Below, piece by piece: positions 26,811-34,464 of a stretch of DNA of 64,000 bases. The first letter of the stretch is position 1. Every line of letters begins with the position of its first letter. Source of the stretch: a virus. The stretch spans positions 1 through 64,000 of IMG/VR virus record IMGVR_UViG_3300042523_000478, one strand, 5' to 3'. The notes under the pieces were generated by a model. That model saw only the letters and a program-made list of their open reading frames with translations. It was not told the DNA's origin and searched no databases. The translations under genes were made by a program, and so were the position numbers.

Positions 26811-27719
26811 TTAACTATTAGTAAAGTTAATTACTTGGTTTATTTTATTAATAACCATTTCTGGTGTTATACTCCTATGACATTCATTTTCTCTTTCAGT
26901 GTTTAAAAATATTGGACAACTACTTTTAATGTTTGGAAACATATTAAAACATCCGTTACATACATAAGGATTTTCAACTCTAAAACATTCAAACTCGTTT
27001 TGTTTTTTAGTGAAGTTTGATATCATAACAACAGGAACTCCATACGCCCACGCCAACCAAGATAACCCAGAAGATAAACCAATAAAAAATCTTGATTCTA
27101 AAATATGATTTAATGAAACATTTATATCGTTGTTTCCGTGAAATCCTTTTGCGTTTTGTAAATTTAATGTATTTTCATACGAAACATTATAAACATCAAA
27201 ATTACTATTAACCAATTCATTTATGATTGTTTGCCAACCATCCTTATATTCCCATTTTGATATTTCCTTTATTGTTTCAGGACCCATCGTTATTTTATTT
27301 TTATTTATGATTCTTTGTTTGGGTATTACTGGACATTTACCTGGTTTTGTTTCTTGAGGTAAGAACATTGTATCTTTTGCAGCATAAAACATTCCACCAA
27401 GAGTATGGGACATATTATCTTTATGGTACCCAACATCAATTAACTTATCTATCTCAATAGATTTAGATTGATTTGCGTTTATAAACTCATACTTTGGATT
27501 TGTTGACTTTAGTAAGTGGGGGAAGAATGTTGATATATAAACTTTTTTTGGTTTATGATATTCCATAAACGGGTCTATAAGGGATGAAAAACATATCGTA
27601 TCTCCCAAACAAAAAGAATCAAAATGTAATAAAAGTTCTTTATCTTTAAAATTAGATAAATTAGGATCTCTTTCAGTATATTTTAATAGTTCTGAATTAT
27701 CGTAATGTCTTTTAACCAT
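26811..27719 (-). CDS. TibC/Aah-like O-heptosyltransferase family protein
   Basis: 302 aa. It resembles the autotransporter strand-loop-strand O-heptosyltransferase family (GT9 clan): LGDTICFSSLIDPFMEYHKP, VYISTFFPHLL, a KWEYKDGWQTII block, FFIGLSSGLSWLAWAYGVPV, and a C-terminal cysteine finger (VCNGCFN, then SCPIFLNTEREN and ECHRSITPEMV). In E. coli TibC such cysteines hold an iron ion and the enzyme heptosylates Ser/Thr on beta-solenoid turns. The same block forms module 3 of the 9814-14289 protein. It overlaps the GT8-like gene by 8 nt. The likely acceptors are the repeat-rich fibres nearby; this is inference. Confidence 0.8.
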   Translation of the reverse strand: MVKRHYDNSELLKYTERDPNLSNFKDKELLLHFDSFCLGDTICFSSLIDPFMEYHKPKKVYISTFFPHLLKSTNPKYEFINANQSKSIEIDKLIDVGYHKDNMSHTLGGMFYAAKDTMFLPQETKPGKCPVIPKQRIINKNKITMGPETIKEISKWEYKDGWQTIINELVNSNFDVYNVSYENTLNLQNAKGFHGNNDINVSLNHILESRFFIGLSSGLSWLAWAYGVPVVMISNFTKKQNEFECFRVENPYVCNGCFNMFPNIKSSCPIFLNTERENECHRSITPEMVINKINQVINFTNS

Positions 27720-28455
27720 TTTTTAATTTAAGAATTTTAGAATAATAATCAAACCAATATTTTTCTTGCCAAATTGTTCCTTCTTCTAAAAAGACCAATG
27801 GTTTGTTTTGCCAAGGTTTTTTTGCAATAAAATGTAATATTTTAATATATTTAGGTAAACCCGAATTTTTAAATATTTCTTTAGAATATGTTTTTAAATA
27901 ATTGTATTCGATAGAAATTGGGGTGATAATATCACTAAAGTAGTGGTCAATAATATCTTGGTCTAAATGTTCTGTAATTCCATAAATTGTTGTTAAATGA
28001 ATTAAATCATTTGTTATTTTTTCATTTAAAAATTCTTTACTAATTACCATTACCCCAGTGTTATATTGGTCAATATAAAGTTCTCTTACTGCACCAAAAG
28101 GTTTTTCATAATCAATCAAATAATCTATGTTACCTAATACAACAATGTCACAATCTAAAAATATAATCTTATCAAATTCCGTTAATGAAAAAATTTCATA
28201 TTTTGTATAATCACCAAACATTCTTTGTTGGTCTTTTAATTTTTCTATCTCAAAATATTTTTCAGTATCAAACTTTTTTATATGAATATTGTTGTATATT
28301 TTTCTTGAGGTAATTAAATCTTCAGGGTTTAAATCGTTACTAATTATAACAAATGGAATATTTTCATTTACAACTCTTGGGTTGTTATCAATTAATGATT
28401 TTAACATTACTTCAAACCCGATTAGATAATCTTTATTACAAACACTTACAAACAT
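27712..28455 (-). CDS. GT8-family glycosyltransferase
   Basis: 247 aa. Typical GT8 signs in order: an N-terminal MFVSVCNKDYLIGFEVMLKS, the metal-binding DxD within IIFLDCDIVVLGNID near residue 100, QYNTGVMVISKEF near 135, and the C-terminal ILHFIAKKPW (H-x-x-x-K-P-W), which contacts the nucleotide phosphate. It is first in the run 28455-23748 after an intrinsic terminator, with an 8-nt overlap to the TibC-like gene. Retaining transfer of a hexose is the family norm; the acceptor is unknown. Confidence 0.85.
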   Translation of the reverse strand: MFVSVCNKDYLIGFEVMLKSLIDNNPRVVNENIPFVIISNDLNPEDLITSRKIYNNIHIKKFDTEKYFEIEKLKDQQRMFGDYTKYEIFSLTEFDKIIFLDCDIVVLGNIDYLIDYEKPFGAVRELYIDQYNTGVMVISKEFLNEKITNDLIHLTTIYGITEHLDQDIIDHYFSDIITPISIEYNYLKTYSKEIFKNSGLPKYIKILHFIAKKPWQNKPLVFLEEGTIWQEKYWFDYYSKILKLKNG

Positions 28456-28495
28456 ATCTTAAATATAAAAAATCAAATGTAAAAGTGTATTAAAT

Positions 28496-28522
28496 AAAAA
28501 AACCCCTCTTTGTGGGAGGGGC
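28496..28522 (-). terminator. intrinsic terminator of the 550-aa fibre gene
   Basis: On the minus strand AGCCCCTC, a seven-base loop and GAGGGGTTTTTTT: a GC-rich 6-bp stem followed by a T run, just past the stop of the fibre gene at 28551. Confidence 0.75.
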
Positions 28523-28550
28523 TAATAATATTTTTAATTATTATATTATC

Positions 28551-30203
28551 CTAAGATGACCACCTTGCACGACATCTCCAATTAATTATTGTGGATGTAT
28601 CACCTTCATCGTTATTTTGAACACTAACAATTATAGTGTCGTCGGCATAAGTCAAAACACTTGTAACACTTGAAGGAAATGTTGACTGGTTTAGATTTAT
28701 AGTAGGTCCGTCTGCTGACAATTCATACAATGAACCTGTATCTCCAGATAATAAATATCCAGATGTAAATTCTTGTGTTAATCCTGATAAATAATTGTTA
28801 TCATAAGCATTACACCAAATTTTTACATTTGTTGTTCTAAATTCTTGTGGTGTGATAAGTATTTCTATAATGTTTGCACTAGTACCTCCAGTTATTGTAA
28901 CATCTGCAGTGTTATATCTAAAGTTGTTTAAATCTACGTAAGATCCAGAATCATTATTATTGGTATAAATATAAATCTGACCGTTATCAACACTAATTTG
29001 GGACTCATTATTGTCGTCAGATGATGTGAGTGTAATTCCGCCTGATCTTAAATTAAACAATGAATTTGACGTAACTCCAGATTTTGTAACACCCATATTA
29101 ATTTCTCCAGAAATAGATGTAAAATCATTTACCGATAATGAAGCAAACTCTAAATTAGATTTTATCAAGGTTCCGTTTGTCATAACAATATCACTACCAG
29201 TTTCATTACCAATTGAAATTACTTCAGATAATGATGGTGTATTACCAGTAAAATCATTACCAACAATAACCAAACCATTTGAGTCAATGCCTAAACTATT
29301 AACTGAAGTGCCTGTTGATATATTTCCAATATTTAAATAAGGAACATAAACTGTGTCATCTGTTGTTCCTGTAATACCAGAACCACCAATAACCACAATT
29401 CTATCTCCCATAATAACCGAATTATTTGATATCGCAAAAGAACAATCCCCAATTACGGTATTTGTATATCCCCCAGATACGGTTGACCCATATCCTGAAA
29501 CGGTATTTCCATATCCCCCAGCAATAACTGAATTATATTTTATTGCGGTGTTAAATGAACCACCCCCGATTGTTACACCATCTAAATAAGCTTTATTACA
29601 AATACCTCCAGATATTGTGGCGTAAGTCCCATAGTTTTGATTTCTTGTACCACCGGCAACCACAGAAAAGTTTGATACCGATGTGTTTGAGTTACCCCCA
29701 CCAACAACAGAAGAACTTCCTAAGTTTGCATTATTACAACCACCACCAACAATTGAGAAGTCAGCAATAGATGTGTTGTTTAAACCACCTCCGATTATCC
29801 CATAAAGGGAATTAACCGTATTATTTTCCCCACCACCAACTACGGTACATTCACAAGTGGAAACGTTAAATGTTCCACCAGCAACAACCGATAAAGAATC
29901 AGATGCGGTATTATTTTTACCACCACCAATAAATGAAAACTCACCATTGGCAACGTTTAATGAACCACCAAGAATCCCAGAACAAAATCCTGAAGATGTG
30001 TTTAAAAACCCTCCACCAACAACCGAGTTATAACAAGACGATGTGTTATTTTGTCCACCACCAACAAATGAATATTTTCCTGATGAGGTATTTTGATAAC
30101 CACCTGTTACTGTCGCATATTGTCTAATTGCGGTGTTTTGATTATCACATCTTACTGTTGATGTTAGTCCACCAATAGGGTCGTTTATAATAACATATGC
30201 CAT
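28551..30203 (-). CDS. tail fibre with YadA/Hep_Hag-like head repeats
   Basis: 550 aa. The N-terminus MAYVIINDPIGGLTSTVRC is nearly the same as that of the larger fibre just upstream. Residues about 25-235 are 13-15-residue repeats of the type GG..NTSSG.YS.VGGG..N, the left-handed beta-roll pattern of trimeric autotransporter adhesin heads. A SLGIDSNGLVIVGNDFTG segment leads to a beta-rich C-terminal half (280-550), including a possible receptor-binding tip with ITPQEFRTTNVKIWCNAYD. No chaperone/peptidase S74 end is seen. It is bounded by intrinsic terminators on both sides. A trimeric fibre is inferred. Confidence 0.82.
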   Translation of the reverse strand: MAYVIINDPIGGLTSTVRCDNQNTAIRQYATVTGGYQNTSSGKYSFVGGGQNNTSSCYNSVVGGGFLNTSSGFCSGILGGSLNVANGEFSFIGGGKNNTASDSLSVVAGGTFNVSTCECTVVGGGENNTVNSLYGIIGGGLNNTSIADFSIVGGGCNNANLGSSSVVGGGNSNTSVSNFSVVAGGTRNQNYGTYATISGGICNKAYLDGVTIGGGSFNTAIKYNSVIAGGYGNTVSGYGSTVSGGYTNTVIGDCSFAISNNSVIMGDRIVVIGGSGITGTTDDTVYVPYLNIGNISTGTSVNSLGIDSNGLVIVGNDFTGNTPSLSEVISIGNETGSDIVMTNGTLIKSNLEFASLSVNDFTSISGEINMGVTKSGVTSNSLFNLRSGGITLTSSDDNNESQISVDNGQIYIYTNNNDSGSYVDLNNFRYNTADVTITGGTSANIIEILITPQEFRTTNVKIWCNAYDNNYLSGLTQEFTSGYLLSGDTGSLYELSADGPTINLNQSTFPSSVTSVLTYADDTIIVSVQNNDEGDTSTIINWRCRARWSS

Positions 30204-30237
30204 TTTTATTTTTTTTTATTAATTTTTTATTTTTAAA

Positions 30238-30261
30238 AACCCCCAAGTTTCCCTGGGGGTT
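30238..30261 (-). terminator. intrinsic terminator of the 1,362-aa fibre gene
   Basis: On the minus strand AACCCCCA, an 8-base loop and TGGGGGTTTTTAAAAAT: a perfect 8-bp stem followed by a T run, directly after the stop at 30268 and before the next fibre gene. Confidence 0.8.
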
Positions 30262-30267
30262 ATTTTG

Positions 30268-33200
30268 TTAAAGAGATATTTTTAATGTACCACTATCATT
30301 CCATACGTATCCGGTTATCCCAGGATCAGTAGTTGGTAAACCATCCATTCTTACTTCAGTAGTCGGTTGTCCACCTCCACTTACAGTAAAGTTATTAACA
30401 TATGTGTGATATGGTCTATCAGAAGTTATATTACAACCAACAATATGTGAGTGAATACAAGTCGCTTTGTTTGAACACCCTCCGATAATTGATGTGAAAT
30501 CTCCTGCCGATGTGTTAAGAGTTCCTCCACCAACAGTTGCGTTTAAACCTACCGATGTGTTAGATAAACCTCCAGATACAGTACCGTTGGTTGACGATGA
30601 TCTAACAACGTTAGATCTACCACCACCAATGTAACCATACTGACCACAAACTTTATTTCCACAACCACCAAATATACTACCAAAAGATGATGGAGATAAT
30701 ACCATATTATTATAACCACCCCCAATTGACCCATAAAGACATGAGTTTGTGTTTAATCTACCTCCACTAATCACAGAACCACAAGCGGTTAATGTATTAA
30801 TATTACAAGCACCACCCCCAATTGTTGAATTCCATATTAAAGATTGGTTACTAAATCCACCAGCAACTACGGTTGAAACCCCTGATGAAATATTTAACAT
30901 ACCCCCACCAACTACGGTTTGATAACATGATGATGTATTACTACAACCACCACCAATAAATGAGTAATATCCAGAACTTGTATTAGATCTACCTCCCGCA
31001 ATTGTTGAATAAGGGGAAGCGGCATAGTTATTAAAACCACCTAAAATTGAAGATCCGTTAGAATATGAAGAGTTAGTACAACCTAACGCAATTGACGAAT
31101 TTGCTGAAGCTATGTTTGAGTTTCCAGCCCTTATTGAAGAACCTACTCCAGTACCCGCAACTATAACACCAGTTAATCCAGTAAATGTAATTCCACCAAT
31201 AGAAACTGTTCCGTTTTGTCTTTCTAAGTTTAAGATACCAGTACTATTATCAAATGTACCTCCAGTTACATAATAATCATTATTTAAGAAACCAGTTGCG
31301 GTAACAACGTTTCCATTATTTAATGATAAATCTAAAGTTCCGTTAGAGTATGTTGCTCCAGTTACAAAATTATTTAATGTTTGGAATCCTAATACACTGA
31401 TTGGGGCTTGTCCATTATTTTGGAGTAATGTTAATTCTCCAGTTGACGCACTATAAGTAGCTCCGGTTAAGAATGTATCCGTACCACCTGTATAAAGTCC
31501 ATTTATTGTAACAGAACCATTTTGTCTATCTAATGTTATTGAACCATTAGAATAAGTTCCACCAGTTACATAGTAATCTGTGAATCCTGTAATTGTTACT
31601 GTTGATCCGTCAGTATTTGTTAAAGTTAAATCTCCAGCAGCAAAAGTACCACCAGTTAAGAACACATCAGTGTATCCAGTTGTAAACCCTGACACATCAA
31701 CTGTTTGTCCAGATGTGTTTGTAAATGTTACAACACCTGTACTAGAATTATATGTACCTCCGGTTAAACCTAAGTCAGTTGCTAAAATCCCTAAACTTAC
31801 CGTATAATCGTTACCATCGTTAACGGATGCCGTTAATGTAAATCCACTAGTGTCAAATGTTAAACCAGTTAAGAAATAATCTGTTGTTGACGAACCAACA
31901 ACAACATTACCTGAACCATCAACCGCTAAGTTTGAAACTGGAGTTGTTGCTCCTACTGTTTGAATATTTAAATATGGTACGTAAACAGTGTCGTTATTAG
32001 TTGATATAATATTTTGACCACCAACAACTGCACTTCTAGTTCCAACTGCGGTATTATTACAACCACCAAGTATCATTGAATATAAACCGGATGTTGTATT
32101 TAATCTACCCCCACTAATCACTGACCCACAAGCGGTTGGTAATGTTGTGTTACACGCACCACCACCAATTGTTGAATTCCATATTGATGCTGCGTTACGG
32201 TAACCTCCACTTACTGTTGTTGATACTCCAGAAGATGTATTACTGTAACCACCACCAATTGATGCGCTTACGCAAGTTGATTTATTATATCCACCACCAC
32301 CAATTGATGAATAGCACCCTAGTGATATGTTATAAAGTCCACCACCAATTGATGACTGAGTCCCTAATGATGTATTATTCCATCCACCTCCAATTGAAGA
32401 TTGAACCCCTAATGATGTGTTAAAACACCCACCACCAACAGTAGCTTGATTATTACAAGTTTTATTACCCCAACCACCAACAATACTTGACATATAACCT
32501 TGTGTTTGGTTTGAATAACCTCCACCAACAAATGAATACGCACCAGTCGCAGAGTTAAAATAACCACCCGCAACTGTATCGGTAACGCTGTTTGCAAGGT
32601 TGGATACACCTCCACCAACAGTAGCACCATACTGTGTTGCTACGTTATTATAACCACCAATTACTGTTGAATATTGTCCCGAAGCACTGTTATTATTATT
32701 TTTTCTAACTGTTGAGGATCCTCCTGTCCCCGCTATAATAACTGCGTCATCAATTCCAGAAATATTAACAGTACCGTTTTGTTGTTGTATTGTTATTGTT
32801 CCTGTTGATGGTGTGTAATATCCTCCAGTTACGTAAACATCTGTGTATCCAGTTAAGAAACCGGTAACATTAAATGTTCCTCCACTACTATTTGTAAATG
32901 TTGCGGTACCACTGTTAAGGTCATAAGTACCTCCAGTAATTGTCATATCTGAAGAAAGTATACCTAAATTAACCGTATCGGTAAATCCGTCATTTCTTTC
33001 TATTGTTAAATCATAATTAAGAGTATCAAAAGTCATTCCGGTAACATAAATGTCCGTAAACCCTGTTGTAAACCCGGTTATTAAAACAGATTGTATTTGA
33101 CTATCTAACGTTAAAGTTCCCGTATTGTTATCATATGTTCCTCCTGTAACATATGAATCTAATGCCGTAAATCCTGTGATTGTTACTGTTGAACCATCAG

Positions 33201-34356
33201 TATTTATTAAAGTTAAATCTCCAGCGGCAAAAGTTCCACCAGTTAAAAAAACATCTGTATATCCGGTTGTAAAACCTGATACGTCAACAGTTTGTCCAGA
33301 AGTATTAGTAAATGTAACAACACCAGTATTAGGGTTGTAAGTACCTCCGGTTAAACCTAAGTCGGTTGCTAAAATACCTAAACTTACACTATAAGAATTA
33401 CCATCGTTAACGGATGCCGTTAATGTGAATCCACTATTATCAAAAGTTAAACCAGTTAAGAAATAATCTTGTAGTCCATTAATAATAACATTACTACCAT
33501 CATTATTATCTAATGTTAATGTTTGTGTATTATAATCTAACGTACCTCCGGTAACAAAAATATCTTGTGTTAAAAATCCTCCAGTTGTTAAACTAACTCC
33601 ATTGTTGTTATCTAAAGTTAATAAACCAGTGTTAGTGTCAAAAGTAAAACCTGTTGCAAATACATCTTGAGTAATAAATCCTCCAGTTGTTAGATTAACA
33701 CCATTGTTATTATTCAAAGTTAATAAACCTGTGTTATTGTTAAAAGTAAGACCTGTTGCAAATACATCATTACCAACAACAACGTTTCCATTTAAATCTA
33801 TTCCTAAATTATTTAGAGATGTTGTTGACCCGACAGTATCAACATTTAATTGTGGCACATATACTGTGTTTGATTGAGTACCAATAATATTACTACCACC
33901 AAGTACAACACTTCTAGTTCCAACTGCGGTATTATAAGAACCACCAACAACTGATGAATAATTACCAAGAGTTGTATTAAATTCACCATTACCTATAAAT
34001 GAATCACACCCAAGACCGGTATTGTTATCTCCTCCTGTTACCGTAGAACCAGATCTAGAAACGTTATTATCACCACCAAGTACAATTGATTTTGTATCAT
34101 TTGCGGTATTACAATAACCACCAGCGATTACAGAATATCTACCTATTGCACTATTATAAGAACCACCACCAACGGTTGACCCATATCCGGTTGATTTATT
34201 ATAAGCTCCTCCGGCGATTATAGAGTAAGTATTATTGGAAGTATTTCCTCTACCTCCACTTACCGTTGAATACACCGCAGCAGCTGAATTTCCTTGTGAA
34301 CATCTAACGGTAGATGTAGTTCCACCAGTTAAATCGTTAATTATTACAAAAGCCAT
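30268..34356 (-). CDS. large tail fibre: YadA-like head blocks alternating with beta-repeat shafts
   Basis: 1,362 aa. The N-terminus (MAFVIINDLTGGTTSTVRC) is shared with the 550-aa fibre. YadA/Hep_Hag-like repeat blocks lie at about 20-165, 540-800 and 1070-1310. Between them, at 190-530 and 830-1065, are repeated units of about 17 and 30-35 residues (e.g. TGGTFAAGDLTL, TGLTFDTSGFTL) expected to form beta-structured shafts. One 100-residue shaft segment is duplicated (31583-31882 and 33170-33469). The end, GLPTTDPGITGYVWNDSGTL, is a common terminal sequence of phage fibre proteins. TATTTATC lies 42 nt upstream. Ser/Thr-rich solenoid surfaces make it a plausible substrate for the TibC-like enzymes. 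Confidence 0.85.
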   Translation of the reverse strand: MAFVIINDLTGGTTSTVRCSQGNSAAAVYSTVSGGRGNTSNNTYSIIAGGAYNKSTGYGSTVGGGSYNSAIGRYSVIAGGYCNTANDTKSIVLGGDNNVSRSGSTVTGGDNNTGLGCDSFIGNGEFNTTLGNYSSVVGGSYNTAVGTRSVVLGGSNIIGTQSNTVYVPQLNVDTVGSTTSLNNLGIDLNGNVVVGNDVFATGLTFNNNTGLLTLNNNNGVNLTTGGFITQDVFATGFTFDTNTGLLTLDNNNGVSLTTGGFLTQDIFVTGGTLDYNTQTLTLDNNDGSNVIINGLQDYFLTGLTFDNSGFTLTASVNDGNSYSVSLGILATDLGLTGGTYNPNTGVVTFTNTSGQTVDVSGFTTGYTDVFLTGGTFAAGDLTLINTDGSTVTITGFTALDSYVTGGTYDNNTGTLTLDSQIQSVLITGFTTGFTDIYVTGMTFDTLNYDLTIERNDGFTDTVNLGILSSDMTITGGTYDLNSGTATFTNSSGGTFNVTGFLTGYTDVYVTGGYYTPSTGTITIQQQNGTVNISGIDDAVIIAGTGGSSTVRKNNNNSASGQYSTVIGGYNNVATQYGATVGGGVSNLANSVTDTVAGGYFNSATGAYSFVGGGYSNQTQGYMSSIVGGWGNKTCNNQATVGGGCFNTSLGVQSSIGGGWNNTSLGTQSSIGGGLYNISLGCYSSIGGGGYNKSTCVSASIGGGYSNTSSGVSTTVSGGYRNAASIWNSTIGGGACNTTLPTACGSVISGGRLNTTSGLYSMILGGCNNTAVGTRSAVVGGQNIISTNNDTVYVPYLNIQTVGATTPVSNLAVDGSGNVVVGSSTTDYFLTGLTFDTSGFTLTASVNDGNDYTVSLGILATDLGLTGGTYNSSTGVVTFTNTSGQTVDVSGFTTGYTDVFLTGGTFAAGDLTLTNTDGSTVTITGFTDYYVTGGTYSNGSITLDRQNGSVTINGLYTGGTDTFLTGATYSASTGELTLLQNNGQAPISVLGFQTLNNFVTGATYSNGTLDLSLNNGNVVTATGFLNNDYYVTGGTFDNSTGILNLERQNGTVSIGGITFTGLTGVIVAGTGVGSSIRAGNSNIASANSSIALGCTNSSYSNGSSILGGFNNYAASPYSTIAGGRSNTSSGYYSFIGGGCSNTSSCYQTVVGGGMLNISSGVSTVVAGGFSNQSLIWNSTIGGGACNINTLTACGSVISGGRLNTNSCLYGSIGGGYNNMVLSPSSFGSIFGGCGNKVCGQYGYIGGGRSNVVRSSSTNGTVSGGLSNTSVGLNATVGGGTLNTSAGDFTSIIGGCSNKATCIHSHIVGCNITSDRPYHTYVNNFTVSGGGQPTTEVRMDGLPTTDPGITGYVWNDSGTLKISL
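31583..31882. repeat. 300-bp internal direct repeat, copy 1
   Basis: It aligns without gaps to 33170-33469, differing mostly at third positions. It encodes shaft residues of the 1,362-aa fibre (DYFLTGLTFDTSGF to TVTITGF). Confidence 0.8.
33170..33469. repeat. 300-bp internal direct repeat, copy 2
   Basis: Partner of 31583-31882, in the same orientation and of equal length, encoding the more N-terminal copy of the 100-residue shaft segment. Confidence 0.8.
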
Positions 34357-34398
34357 TTTGTTTGTTTGTTTTTAATGTTTATTTAATTTCTTTTATTT

Positions 34399-34406
34399 GA
34401 TAAATA
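34399..34406 (-). promoter_or_regulatory. candidate late promoter motif (GATATTTATC)
   Basis: GAGATATTTATCAAAT on the minus strand, 42 nt before the ATG of the 1,362-aa fibre gene, the longest leader among the motif copies. Confidence 0.35.
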
Positions 34407-34464
34407 TCTCAATAAAAGATAAATAAAGAATTAATCTAAAAAAAAACGAAAATTTTATATGTAA

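Noticed and set aside
28551-34356. Peptidase S74 / intramolecular chaperone end in the fibres
   Set aside because: No S74 catalytic Ser-Lys pattern or typical C-terminal chaperone sequence was seen in either protein.
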